From Hysterangium stoloniferum (taxonomy: Eukaryota; Basidiomycota; Agaricomycetes; Hysterangiales; Hysterangiaceae), in contig WHVD01000071.1 in NCBI GenBank assembly GCA_015178975.1, positions 62,001 to 126,000 on the forward strand: a stretch of 64,000 nt of DNA, in the 5' to 3' direction. The notes beneath the pieces are model-generated. The model was not told the origin of the DNA. It searched no databases and was given only the letters and a program-made list of their open reading frames with translations. Of the stretch, positions 43,794 to 56,081 are shown piece by piece; positions within the stretch are counted from its first letter, which is position 1, and the number at the start of each line of letters is the position of its first letter. The position numbers and the translations under genes were made by a program.

Positions 43794-43832
43794 ATACCTC
43801 AGTCGATTCTCACCATGTGCCGACTGAGGTAT
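43794..43832. repeat. Perfect 12-bp stem, 15-nt loop hairpin
   Basis: ATACCTCAGTCG (43,794-43,805) and CGACTGAGGTAT (43,821-43,832) are exact reverse complements around a 15-nt loop. An imperfect second module lies at about 43,926-43,958. Related pairs are at 18,935-19,075 and a single one near 8,596. Confidence 0.75.
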
Positions 43833-43899
43833 GTTACCCATCTATATTTTCTTCTCCCACAAGCAGTATTAACTCACTGTCCTTCGTATGATAGATATT

Positions 43900-46304
43900 A
43901 TATTCGTTACAGGTACTTCATATAATACAGTAGATTCTCACCGTGTGTCGACTGAGATATCATATTAATTTCAAGCTCATCCCACCACCACATCATCAAC
44001 CATCTTGCCGACAACAGGATCACGAACTGATCAAGAAGGGTGTAGGTGCGACCGCTGTCCGTAGGGTGCAAATGCTACCCCGCTACCACAAGATGTTATA
44101 CATGATGCATACGATCCGTTCGACGAACAGCTAGCCTCTACGGAGTCTATGTTGCCCTTTCAATTACCCTCTTTCGGGACTGATTCTATCTCTCTCTCTT
44201 TTTGTCATGATTTAATATATAAAATATACGCTAAAGACTCTATCATCCAGTTGCACATGGTCAAAAAGGGAGGTCCGAGCCGATAGGACCTTCGTGAGGG
44301 GGTGGACAGGGAGTGAGGACATGCGTCTGAAGCATGCCATTACAGACACCGCTAGCGCTCCCTACGCTCTCACAAAAGAAAATATATTTGCGAGGTGAGT
44401 ACATAGTTAATTGCTTAGATTGATGGCTGATAGTGATGCTGCACATTTTTAGCAGTATCAACGGAGTCCTTAAATCATGCAAAACATACCCTCCGGATTC
44501 CCAACGGTTTCATAGTCCCGTACGTCACATGTGGGTGCGTGTTTCTTTCGCTTATGATTCTTCCTCAACTGATCTAATCTCCAGCCGCTATCTGTGACTA
44601 ATATATTACCCCCAGCGTATGAAACCCCCTATCTGTCCGCATCCTCGTTTCCAAGCGCGGCTATGCAAAGGTTGACAAGCAACGTGTCGTATCCCCTTCG
44701 ATAACGCCAGGATATAGGCTGATCTCGGAAAACACCATATCCTCTCCATCGAGGATCTCTACTCATACCTGAGATCTTTGCAGTTGGCCCGGTCTCAAAC
44801 AGTTATTTTCTTTATCACGTCTTGTTCTGTTAAGTGTTAACAACATATCCTACCTCTCACTAGACCTCAAACTTCCTCTGGCCCCTTTGAACCATCCCGC
44901 TGATGGTGGCCATGTAGGCGACTACCCAATGCCAACAAGCCGGTCAGGCAGATAAACTACTAAATAACCATGATCAACTATTACAAATTTTCAATCCCCG
45001 ATGACCTCCGTCTACCTCTGGGGTTATATGAATCTGTTTGATCAAGGTTGGGAGCTCGAGGCAATATACGTTTTTGTGCACATTTTTAACATTGGAGGAG
45101 GGATTTAAACAAAGGCTCCAACGATGATTTCTAGACTTGCACATCAGAAATTTGGAGATCTACGACCATTGTAGATGGTTCAGGTATGTAGATTGCCTAG
45201 AATCCTCTGTAAAGCAATGGATTATGGTTAGTCTATGCCACTGATTTGCGCTATGTGGAATTACAATAAACTTGAAGGGAAACAACTTGGATGCGAGCTT
45301 CCTTTGATTTACTTACGTGGCAAATCTGTCGCATCATTTTGGTTTCCAGGGGAAGCATGACGTTATAATGGAAAGCGACCATGGGGAAATCAAAATGAGC
45401 TGCAAGTAAATATGAGAGTTCCAGTCGATCACAGCCTACGCACAAGAGCGTGCACAGGAATATCCTCGATGACTTTTGTTATTATTCCTTTCTTCTTCGT
45501 AAGCCATTTTAAATGTGATGTATTCCTCTTCGATCCTCCTCTTCTTCTCCCTTTCATTCTCGGCTATCTCCTGGAATAAGTCATCGTTATCCAACAATAT
45601 CTCACAATATGTACCTCTTCAAGCCTCTTCTGATCCTTCCTTTCATTCTCGGCTATCTTCTCGGATAAGTCATCGATTATCCAACAGTGTATTACAATAT
45701 GTACCTCCTCGAGCCTCTTTTTTTCCTCCCTGAGCCTCTCGGTCTCTTTCCTTCTCTCTTCGGAATTCTTTATTGCTTCCTGGATACATGATGAGATGAG
45801 TAATTGATTATTCGAGACCGTTCCCCAATGCTCACCACCACTACAGATTTGTGCTCGATGTATTGCCGAATTCTTGCGTTTCCCGCCACCCACGCGTTTT
45901 CAAATGGTTGTAACATGTCCTCAGGCTTGCGGCCTTGTGTGCCCATGGGGATCGTTTGGCAATAAGGCAACATAGTAAGTTACCAAGTACCCAACTTCCC
46001 CTTCGAAGGTTTGACAACAGATCTGACATGTGTGTGCGATTGAATGGCACGATAAGCACATACGCGAACCAATGGCATTTGTTAGGTATTATGGTGTAGT
46101 CGACGGCTTGAAGGCGGTCGACTTTGACCTAAGTAACAAGCTTTGATAGAGTGAATGGCTCTCTAATACTCCTCAGATCCAATGATTCGATCATGTCAAA
46201 CTCCGGCAATGGCTCAAGGAAGGCAGTAGTACCGTCAGAACAAAATTGGAACTCGTCTGAGATGTCCTGGGAAGATGACAAGATGGAAATGTCGACGGAT
46301 ATAT
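43900..46304 (+). repeat. Segmental duplication block, copy 2
   Basis: It is collinear with 8,560-11,090. The match stops exactly at ggatatat (46,297-46,304), where the Copia sequence begins. The continuation seen at 11,091 is not found after the element. Confidence 0.75.
45480..46270 (-). pseudogene. Gene family E, copy 2 (clearest exon structure)
   Basis: Reading leftwards: an upstream exon after a CCCAG acceptor (46,266) with DEFQFCSDGTTAFLEPLPEF; an exon MGTQGRKPEDMLQPFENAW (from about 45,945) ending at a GTGAGC donor; a 75-nt exon EAIKNSEERRKETERL..KKRLEE (45,779-45,705); intron 45,704-45,660 (45 nt, GTACAT...CCGAG); a 45-nt exon KIAENERKDQKRLEE (45,659-45,615); intron 45,614-45,571 (44 nt, GTACAT...TCCAG); and a further exon EIAENEREKKRRIEE. 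The exon plus intron unit is thus tandemly duplicated. The product would be a soluble coiled coil of unknown role. The upstream exons do not connect cleanly in phase, so I call it a probable pseudogene. Confidence 0.5.
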
Positions 46305-49300
46305 AAGGGATATAAAGAAAGAACGGCTGCTAAGGCTGACAAAGCTGATATGTCTGCCAAGGTATCAGAGGAGAAGAAACCAGAGAGTGCTGGAAATGCA
46401 AGTGATTCTATCCCTGACTCTACTGATCCATCTTGTGCTCTCCTTGTCAATGCTAGTTCTGACTGGACTGCTGATACAGGTGCTTCTTCACACATGACTC
46501 CCCATCGTCATTGGTTTTCAAGTTATACACCATTTCAAACACCTATCCAAGTTGCAAATGGACAAATAGTTATGTCTGCAGGGATAGGAGCAGTGTGGTT
46601 CAAGTCTAAAGGGAATGGAAATGTAATAATAGAGTTTGAAAAGGTTCTCCATGTTCCCCATCTCACAAGTAACCTCCTTTCCATCTTGTATTTGACAAAG
46701 AAAAAGAATTTCCATGTCTCTATCTTTTGTTCCACCTTGTCTTTCTATTTGAGAAAGGTCTTGTGTTTCACTGCCACAGTCAATGAACATAACCAGGCCT
46801 ATTTGGATGGAATGATGGTACCTATAACGGATTATGCTGGTCTTGTTACAACCTATCCCTTGGACTCCACACTTTGGCATCGTTGCTTTAATCATCTCAA
46901 TCATGCTGATATCCAGAAGCTCCTCAAAGGTGATTTGGTTGGTGGGATAAAGATTGACTCTCACACATCTCCTGATCCTATTTGTGAACCTTGTTTGGCT
47001 GGAAAACAGAACAGAGTAATTAATAAAATGGCAACAACACACTATACTAAACCACTTGCACTCATTCACAGTGATGTTCATGGTCCCTTGCCTACACAAA
47101 CTGTGGAAGGGTTTCGCTACTGTATCACTTTCATTGATGATGCCTCACACTATGCTTCGATTTCATTACTCAAAAATAAGAGTGATGCCTTTCAGGCATT
47201 TAAGCAATATAAGGCTAAAGTGGAGAACTTGCTTGGTCAGAAGATCAATATATTCAGAGATGATAAGGGTGGAGAATATATGACTAAGGAGTTTGATACC
47301 TTCCTTTCCACTGCTGGCATCAGCCGGCAGCATACTGTGCAGAATGAACCACATCAGAATGGGGTTGCTGAACACTTTAACAGAACATTGGAAGAAGGGG
47401 CTATTTCAATTATGGCTGAATCCCACCTCCCTCCCTCATTCTGGGGACATGCTGTCATTGCCATTACTCATGTGTGCAACTGCTCACCTACCACTGCTCT
47501 TAAGCATTCTGTGCCTTATACTGTCTGGCATAGTAGGAAACCAGAAGTATCAGATCTTAGGGTATTTGGCTGTACTGCTTATGTGCATGTACAGAAGGAC
47601 CAACATATTGGACTTAGCTCTCACACACAGAAATGTGTCTTTATTTGATATCCTCCAGATTATAAGGGTTAGATGTTTTACAATCCCTTAACTAAGAAGA
47701 CTATTATCAGTAATAATGCTGTCTTTGATGAGAGAGTCTTCCCAGGCTTGTCTATACCTGCCATACCTTCTACTCCTACTGCTCCTGATGTTCTTCCTGA
47801 TAATCCACAATTTGTTGATTTGTTTATTCCTGGACCCTCTAGGTCTATTCAGGTGGGAGCCCAGCCTAATCAGGTGGGAGCTCCACAGGAACCAAATCAG
47901 GTGGGAGATGGTCAGAATAATGCTTTGCCTCCTGGTCCTAGTTCCAACTCTGATTCTAACTCTGAACATTCTGAACATTCACCGAGTCCTCCTCCTCAAC
48001 CACGTCGCAATTCACCCAGAAACAGAGTTCCTCCTAAGCGTTTCCAGCAAGCTGACCCTGCTAACATCCACAACTATAGAGAATCTACTCCTGTAGTTGA
48101 GTCCAGTGATGAGGCAGAGGATTTTCCACTACATTCTCCTCCTTCAGTTGAGTCTGAGGAAGAAGCCCTAGCTGCCAGTGAGGGAGATCTTTACATTGGT
48201 GTGGATGAAGCCTTTGAGTTTGCCTACAAGGCCAGTACTCATGATGATGCACCCAGAACTCTCAAAGAGGCCTTGCAAAGTCCTGATGCTGACAAGTGGT
48301 ATGACGCTGCATATGCAGAAATGCAATCCCTGCTTGAAAATGGCACCTTTCGCCTTGCTAAACTACCTCAGGGTCATAACGTTATTGGCTCTCATTGGGT
48401 GTTTGTGATCAAGCATAAGAAGGATGGGTCAATTGACAAGTTCAAAGCTCGTCTTGTTGCAAAAGGCTATGCACAGCGACCAGGGTTTGACTTCACTGAT
48501 ACCTTTGCTCCTACTGCCCAATGGGCCACTTTGTGTGCTGTCCTAGCATTGGCTGCACTGGAGGACATGGAACTTGAGAGTGTAGATATCTCCTCTGCAT
48601 TCTTGAATGGTGAACTTGAAGAGGAAGTATACTTGCAGCAGCCTGAAGGTTTTCACCAAGGTGCTCATGATGAGTTCTTACTTCTTCTTAAAGGACTATA
48701 TGGTTTATGCCAGTCACCTCATATCTGGAATAAGAAGTCGAATGCTGTCCTGCTCAGTTTGGGGTTCAAAAAAGTGTTATGTGATCATAGCATTTGGGTC
48801 TTCCAAAAGGGTGATGTCAAAGTCATTATACCAGTATTTGTAGATGATATGACTATTGCATCTAAATCCAAGGAGGCTATCACGAAGCTCAAAGATGATC
48901 TAAAGAGCCACTTCAAATTGCATGATCTTGGTCCTACTTCTTACTTGTTAGGTGTTGGCATTGAAAGAGATAGGACAAAGCATATTATTACTCTATCACA
49001 GCATCAATACATCTTGGACATGTTACAGCGTTATGGTCTTACTGACTGCAATCCCATTGGTACACCTATGATACCTAACTCAAAATTGAGTAAAGACTAG
49101 GCTCCGGTGTCTCTGGAAGAGATTGCATACATGAAGGACATTTCATACATCCATGCTGTTGGTTCTCTTATGTATTTGGCTGTTGCCACTCGTCCAGACA
49201 TTGCCTATACTGTTGGAGTATTAGCCAGATTCAATCACAATCCAGGAAAGGCTCACTGGCTAGCAGTACAACATCTCTTTCGATATCTCAAAGGCACCCT

Positions 49301-49535
49301 TGACTTGGGCTTGACATTTGGCCCGATGAATGACAAGGAACTGTTTGTGTCTTATTCAGATGCTGACCATGGAGGTGATAAGTCAACTGGAAAATCTACT
49401 GGTGTATATGTGGTTAAGATGGGTACTGGAGCCATTAGCTGGCAGAGAAAACTCCAGACTATTGTAACACTCTCTACTACTGAAGCAGAATATATTGCTA
49501 TACAAATTTATTCTCGCCATGATGTCCGAGATTAA
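46305..49535 (+). mobile_element. Ty1/Copia retrotransposon body, broken
   Basis: The order of parts is Copia-type: aspartic protease with DTGASSHM near 46,473, GAG-pre-integrase about 46.8-47.03 kb, integrase core about 47.04-47.5 kb, a proline/serine-rich linker, reverse transcriptase about 48.3-49.1 kb with FVDDM, and RNase H to about 49.52 kb. Gag and both LTRs are not seen. It is truncated at both ends and internally broken about two or three times, a fossil of moderate age. It sits at the end of the 43.9-kb block and abuts Gypsy sequence on its right. Confidence 0.9.
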
Positions 49536-50563
49536 TCAACCTGTCACTCATTGAGGCACTGTACCGAGTGAAATTCCCATATGGAGCAAGAGAATCGCTC
49601 GACAACGGGTGGCTAGTGATGACTTGAATAGTCCCACTACTGAAATGGTGAGTATTACCTCTTCACCTTTGAATGCCACGGGCCCCGAACCAATCTTCAC
49701 TGTACACTCAGTAAGAGAGGGGAGGATGGACTGTGATGCCAAGATGGAAGAGGTATCGCAAATTGCCTCTGATTCCTCGATGGCCACTTCCAGTGGAGTC
49801 AATCATGTTCCTGTTAGTGAGGCCTCGACTGAATCTGTTGAGAGTGGTGAAGACCACACACCACTCCCCTTTCCTAGTGAATATATCCATACTCAGGTTG
49901 CCCTCTACAACTGGACTTGCCAGTATGGTTTGGTGTACCCTGAAGAGCTCGCTACACCTTGGAAGACCTTCCGTAGGAGGTACCAAAAGGGGAAACCTCT
50001 CCTTCGCCCAGAATCACTCTTTTTTCCAGAGTGGTTTGAAGAAGAAAGTGGCAGCGATGAAAGGGGGGGAGGACCATCCAAGTAAATGGCACTCGATCAC
50101 CCGCATATTGGAGCCAGGTGCAACCTATGAGCTAGACCTGTCAGTAGAGTTAAAGAAACAGGGGATTAACCCCTCCTTTCACACATCTTTGCTTCGTATC
50201 CATATTCCAAATGATGACCGGCTTTTCCCAGGTGAACAGCTCAGACAAATACCTGGCTTTGGCAGTCAGCAATGTGAGTGGGCGGTAGAACAAATCTTAG
50301 CTCACTCGGGAAAAGGCAGTGATGCCTTGTTTGAGGTGTTGTGGAATACAGGTGAGACAATGTGGTTACCATACAAGGAGATTCAACACATACAGCCTTT
50401 GCAGACATACATGGAGGCTTTGGGTGTTTCGAGTGTCCGTTTGTTGCTGCGCAGCCAAGGTCAGTCCACCGATCACATCAAAGTCGCACAAATGTCTGGG
50501 ATACAAGGGTATTGTCGAGATTGATCTTTTAGGTCTAGCGCTCAAGAGGGATCTGCTATTTAT

Positions 50564-51223
50564 GTGGGATCAGTGTGGCTAAGCACCGAGCAGGCTTTAC
50601 CCACCATGGATGTACAGGATTCACGCACACAGGTGTCTACGGAAATTTTGACAGTGACGATGGCTGCTGTTCATGACAGCACACTTAGAGGGGTGCAGGT
50701 TGCATGGGATTTGCACATGGGGCACCTGGAGACTATGCATTGTCAGTTCCTCGAAGCATGGCCACATATCAACAGGCCACAAACCATCCCTGTGGTTAAC
50801 ACTCGTACCAGGGAGCAGAGCTGGGCCTGGTGTGAGCAATGCCAAACACCACTCGTGGAAAGGCTGTCTCTGCACCCAGACAGCTCCCATAGGCCCCCAA
50901 TAAGGCACCAACAGCACGCTTCGAGTATTTCCCGTCATCAAACCAAGCCACAAAAGAGAGACCCAACACAGTCAGCACTATCTCTTTTGCAACGCCTTGA
51001 CTCTGGGACCCACCAGGGCATGCCTTGCCCTCTCCCTAAGTCGGCAGTGAAGGGCATAGAGGGCTGCAAGCCAGACTTGGTCACCACACGTGAGGATGCA
51101 GTGGTGGCACAAGGGAGCGGTGAGTGCGCTGAGGGGATGGAGGTTGAAGTTTGGGGAGAGGGAGGTTACTGGAGTGATGATCTAGATGAGCTGGAGCAGG
51201 GGGTGTTAGAATTACACAGTTGA
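50564..51223 (+). other. Open frame of unknown function in the Gypsy 3' region
   Basis: It is 219 residues, with H/Q/R-rich sequence, a WCEQCQTPLVERL stretch and an acidic W/D/E-rich C-terminus. I know no domain for it. It ends about 50 bp before the LTR and so lies where some Gypsy elements carry an extra 3' frame. It is treated as part of the fossil. Confidence 0.5.
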
Positions 51224-51270
51224 CCAGTCTGCGATACTGTGCACACTGCCTTGCAGTGTGGGAGGGCGGG

Positions 51271-51556
51271 TGTAATGGGAGCAGACATGGTGGCGGACTT
51301 TGAATCAGGTGGGTAACTGCCCTAGTCTTAGATGGTAAGGAGTAAGGTGAAGACACTGGAAGTTTTCGATCATTAAAGGGTTCCAGACTTATTAGGTGTT
51401 GTGAGGGGACATAGCTTACCATTGCCAGCATAAATAGGTGAATCCCCCATTAGTTAGAGTAGTCTTTTTCGAATTGGAGCCTATTCCTACTCTGTTCATT
51501 CCTCTTTGTAAAAGCTCAACTGAAGGATTATGCTATCTCCAAAGTCGAACCTTACA
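51271..51556 (+). mobile_element. LTR of the Gypsy element
   Basis: It starts TGTAATGGGAGC straight after a G-rich run (gtgtgggagggcggg) that serves as polypurine tract. A TATA-like cataaatag lies near 51,430. The best end is cttaca at 51,556, giving TGTAA/TTACA ends; an end further right, up to about 51,715, cannot be excluded. No target duplication was identified because the left end is lost. Confidence 0.6.
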
Positions 51557-51724
51557 TGTGACCACCACCTGCCTCTGGGGTTGGGTCCCCCATGCTCATG
51601 GTAAAAGGACAGAGAGGCGGATGACAGTGAACAGGCTTGGGGAGCCTCTGAATTCACTGCTCTGTCAAAGTTGGCAACCTTCAGCCGCACACCAGTGTTG
51701 CCTGGTAACACCGGTGAGAGGATC
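51557..51724. other. Junction sequence right of the Gypsy LTR
   Basis: It has no partner in the window. It could be the rest of the LTR or unrelated sequence. It ends where the half fold-back (gene B exon 1, minus strand) begins. Confidence 0.35.
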
Positions 51725-54700
51725 AAGGCCGTCAGAGTGATCCCACTTCGGACCACAATGGGTTTGGTGAAACCGAGGGGCTTCATCATCGTTGTAGAGT
51801 AATGATTTTATTCAAGTGCTTGGATTCAGTGGCTTGGGGTGCAACAGGCATCCGCGCAAGGGCTTACTTGCAATTCCTCACTGCTGAAGTATGGGAATTT
51901 TCAGAATTAACACCCAGTGAATTGTCTATTATCCTAAGTTAGAGACTAACACCACTATACACCTATACATTTGTTTGCAGGATGCCAAGACCGGGTTACT
52001 AACTCCGATTTCGTATGGCTTTCCTTCGGCCCCGACCTGCCGTGACAAACTCCTTCCAACCAGCCTGATTCTGGTGCACAATATTCCAAATTCTGATGTC
52101 CTGCTGTGTGGTGAGCGCATAATCGCTTTGAATATGAAGGTGATAGGGGGGCCTTCCGACCCCGAATCCGCGTGTACCACAGTGCGCAGGCTTGACACCA
52201 TCCCCATTCTCATTTTTCTCCTTCCACATTGTGCCCCAATGCACGGCTGGACCAATGACAAATACCTCAGTTACCACCTTGAGCGTTTGGATTTTGTGTC
52301 GGTAGGGTCTAATCAGCTGCCCATATGAGTGTTGGGGCAACACGGTTCCCCTGACAAAGGTCTTGCACCATCGATTGGAAACACTTCCTAATAATTTCTC
52401 TTCGATAATTCCGACACATCTCAACCATGACAGGAGGATCCGAATTGTGTCGCCCTGTATTCAACCCACTTTGCAGCCGGGGATTCAGATTGTATAAAGA
52501 TATATGATTTGAGCCGACGTAAGAAAGGATATAGTCACTTTGTATTATTGCCGGGAGTTCTGAGGCTATCCCCTACATTTTCTGAATACATGCTAGTCAT
52601 TCCTGTACTAACCCCATGATCCTAGAACCGACGACCTTCACACCGTGCGAGCGGCCAATTCCTTATACAGATTCTACTCCATTGTTAACTTGACAAGAAA
52701 GCTGCCATAGGCCGCGAAATATAAGAGCGCATATCGTCACCTTTTACTGTCGCCGCAAGCTTTGCAGGGTCCACGCGTTAATGTCATACATCCGTGTAAT
52801 ACCCTTGTGGGCACCAGTGGCTAGACTGACATCCTATTTATAAAGACAATCATTTCAAACAGAATGCAGATTAGAGAGTTGCATTAGGCTACATAATTTG
52901 ACTCAATTTATAGGCGAAGATAGTCACTTGTAATGATCACTGCGATGTTCTCTAGACTGGTGGTGAATATATTGCGAGCACTGACCGTGGCTGGAGTCAC
53001 ATCAGATTTACTAGCGATGACAATTTCAATGGAATATCCCACTAGGGCATGTCAAAACAGGACGTGCCACATTTATTCTTGTGTTATTTCTTTGGGAGAA
53101 CAGGAAGCCGGGCCAAGCCATCGGACAAGACGATGCTCAAAATACCACTTCTCATCAGTCATGAAATTTCACATTTTAGCTCTTTGTTCTGATTAAATCA
53201 TCGCCCCATGAACCACCCAAACCATGGGAAATCTCGTTTATGTTGTGTCTCAATATTTCAGCCGTTCAGATCACACGATCCGCGAGGACAATTTACTTTA
53301 CTCGCTAAGCGGGCATTCCCCTCCTGCTCCCATTTCCATTGACTAGAAATCATTCCACGAATTGTCATGTTTGCTTTATTTCATTTGGAGTCTGAGACGA
53401 CAGACAATATACGACTTAACCGTTACCCAAATATGAAGGTTTAGATGGGTTTACTAATACAACCTGATGCCTCCGCATCACTAAGGATATTCAAGTTCGA
53501 CCCTCAGCCTTCTCGATAAAATTTACTCTGAAATCCTCTTGAAATTTCCAGCAGACTTGTCAACTCTAATGATCTTCCTTGTCTTGCTCAGACCTTCCAG
53601 AACATGCAAGTCGCCTGATATAGAAAGGGCACACGATGAATTCAGTCATTGGGGCAATAAATAATTATTTAAACTGGGTGTCTTGTCGCAACAATCTTGA
53701 TGGAATTTAATACGGAGGAGCTCAAGGGCAGCCGATGAGGACCAATGAAGATGGCATCTCTGTATTCATACTTATGATCCATGCCGACATAACAGCCCGA
53801 TTGACTTCGATTCTAGCATTCATGACATCTAGAGTAGTCGCAGTATGCAGTGATAACTCATAGACACATTATTATCTCCTGCGCGTGTACGACGAAGTCA
53901 TGAATGCTACGAAATTAGTGTAATAAATTCAGAAGAGTATCTTGGGGGGTGGAATATATAATGACCATTAGTGGCCATTTAAAAATGAAAGGAATGACAT
54001 GCGGAATATCCTCTTCAAGGACAGTCCAAAAATTATATCTAGACATTAACTCTACATCTGCCTGGGCCATAAAGGTGCAGCATGCCCTCCTGCTGAGAAT
54101 GTACAGAGAAACTGGAGGACGTTGAAATATAACCTCAAGAACTCTAAGCTGCTATATCATGCGGTGACAATTCACAAAACTACTCCTAGCTGTCATGTGT
54201 GCACTTCGAAGTAGACGATCTAGCGAATGAGAGAGATATTCTCGGCGAAGCTTCAAGGATGATGGGACTGTGCCAAACCCGGGCACAATTTTGTTCCCGG
54301 GCCCTCAACGATGACGGACATACCAGTCTAAAGAAGATGTCGAGATTTGGGGCAGGGAATGGGTGCATAGAATGAATGGTCCTTATAGTATACACTGCTG
54401 ACAAACTCGATGTTTCATGGTAAGGGAGAGACAAATTACCACGACCCACCGACCATTGTCCGATTCCAGGGAGGTTTACCAAAGCCACATCCTACCCGAG
54501 GACATATTGCCGTCATGCCGCGGACTGGGGAATGGTCTCACAGCATGGTATTACACGTTCCTCCACTAAAATATAACTCTGGAAAGACTAAGCACAGTAA
54601 TTCAAGGGAGCATTGATTTAATGTGGTTGGGATTTCTCAGTGTCAGTACTTTAATACATCGAAATACTCACGTCTTCGTACATCCACGAACTCCCTCAAA

Positions 54701-54760
54701 TTTGGGAGCGACCGTGATTATATTACGTCTTTTCCGGGGTGTTGACCCTATATGCGGCCA
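51725..54760 (+). repeat. Direct segmental duplication of 35,108-38,060
   Basis: It has the same order: half fold-back with MKPLGFTKPIVV on minus (about 51,790-51,725), a shared segment with the acceptor tttgtttgcag, a gene A fragment, inverted block R and a family A N-terminal remnant. It is cut on the left inside the fold-back, next to the Gypsy LTR. Confidence 0.8.
51975..52328 (+). pseudogene. Gene family A, C-terminal fragment
   Basis: It is a sister of 35,405-35,767: DKLLPTSLILVHNIPN, SDPESACTTVRRLDTIPIL and HCAPMHGWTN. The VRSFLCV..TPST part is shortened. Residue changes from the sister copy are few, so the block duplicated late. Confidence 0.65.
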
Positions 54761-54840
54761 CATTGCCAACCTTCTGACATATTTGGGTGATACCTTCTTA
54801 TGGTGCACACTACCTTTGATGATGTTGCATCATCAAAGAT
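54190..54840 (+). pseudogene. Gene family A, N-terminal region remnant
   Basis: The open piece 54,410-54,616 reads MFHGKGETNYHDPPTIVR and then HIAVMPRTGEWSHSM, clearer than the 37.7-kb copy. Before it are TVPNPGTILFPGPS and a region broken by frame changes. It matches 16.1-16.3 kb. Confidence 0.5.
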
Positions 54841-55435
54841 CGTACAAGTAGCTGTCAATTTATCATCCTGTGAATTTATCATCCTTTGATAGTCAAGATA
54901 CTTCAGTCATTGGCCGACTTTGTGTATATCGTGGAAACCATCTGAAACGCTGTCTACCTTCCACTGCTCTGTCAATCACGTCTCATTTGAATCCCGGATA
55001 GGTATGAGAGGAACATGATTGCCCCGGTGAGGGGTTTTCACTATCAATTAACACGATTTCTGTCGGAACTTCTTGGTATTTGTGTGGCAAACGGTTAAGA
55101 ACGCTCGTGGTTGCTGGCTCCTTTCCGTCATGCACTTTTGGGACATGGTGATATTCCATTAATTCATGGTCACTCTACTAAGATTCACGTGTCTCTATCA
55201 CACACCGGAGTATAGCAGAAGACCCGGGCAATGGTGCATCTCCTTGTATTTTATCATGACCAGACATTTATCCTTTGAGTTATGACGACACCGGATTTAT
55301 TGTCCCTTTTGTACTGATCGTAGAAAACCCATGCGACGTGCCTGACCTGTCTGTGAAGGAGCTTACCGTGCATAAATAGTAAGCTGCGACTATTTAGTGA
55401 TGAGATTTGGTGAATAACGGCTCAAACGTGTTATA
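54841..55435. other. Unassigned stretch
   Basis: I see no frame longer than about 60 codons with coding character, and no repeat partner. Confidence 0.3.
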
Positions 55436-55870
55436 TCCAAATGCAGGCAATAAGTAGCAATGTGAATGAAACTCAATAGCGAGCATAAATATCACCCACG
55501 ATGCCCCTCGCGAACGTCACTGAGGGCGAGGCTGAATTTCATGTCGTAGTTGCAGGCAAACCTTGCAAGACGTGGTACAAGATTGTTGGCGATCTGGGGT
55601 CCAAACAACGTCCCTTGGGAACTCTTCACGGTGGTCCAGGTGGCAACCACGAATACCCCTAGTGTTCATCGCCTTGGTTTCAACGCACGGAATACCTGTC
55701 ATATTTTATGGCCAGATCGGAAGTGGACACTGGACGCATCTCCCAGTGAAGAAGGGTGATGGCACCATCTCATCAGGGACTTGGGAATGTCTACACCCAC
55801 TATGTAGACTCCCTAACCTTCCTAGACTCCCTTGATCTATGGTAAGCTTTTATCCCGACTAGTAAATAGG
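55436..55870. repeat. Small mosaic pieces
   Basis: The stretch 55,445-55,510 is related to 24,575-24,640 (inverted), and 55,770-55,865 to 30,315-30,425 (inverted). Overlapping frames 55,550-55,835 are not conserved. Confidence 0.4.
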
Positions 55871-56081
55871 GATCTCGTGAAAGTACCGTGTCTAGCCGTG
55901 TCTAGCCGAGCTAGATGGCTCTAGACAATCTAGACGGCATATTTACTGATCTTCCCACTTTCCTGATGCTGGACCGAGAGGACTTTGATATACTGGGACA
56001 TTCATAGGGTGGAATTCTGGGAGCCAGATACGCGACCAGTCAACCGAAGGGGGTTTAAAGCTAATCACATCCGACTCTCCG

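Larger units (their letters stand above)
49536..51556 (+). mobile_element. Ty3/Gypsy 3' end (or deletion derivative) with 3' LTR
   Basis: The middle (about 50.12-50.43 kb) is the C-terminal integrase/chromodomain-like region typical of basidiomycete Gypsy elements (NPSFHTSLLRIHIPNDDRL, then FEVLWNTGETMWLPY). It is followed by an open frame (50,564-51,223) of unknown function and an LTR at 51,271. The leading part (49.6-50.09 kb) may be gag-like, which would make this an internally deleted, non-autonomous form; I cannot decide. It is broken, with reverse transcriptase missing and about two interruptions. The junction with Copia at 49.53 kb looks like insertion or truncation. Confidence 0.75.

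Noticed and set aside
51271-51715. A longer LTR ending at ggtaaca near 51,713
   Set aside because: Possible, but the TGTAA start pairs better with cttaca at 51,556. Without a second LTR the end cannot be fixed, so the shorter limit was used.
55550-55835. Overlapping 69- and 90-codon frames as a gene
   Set aside because: Two mutually exclusive frames of similar length, no domain, and the region is a join of mosaic pieces seen elsewhere without the frames.
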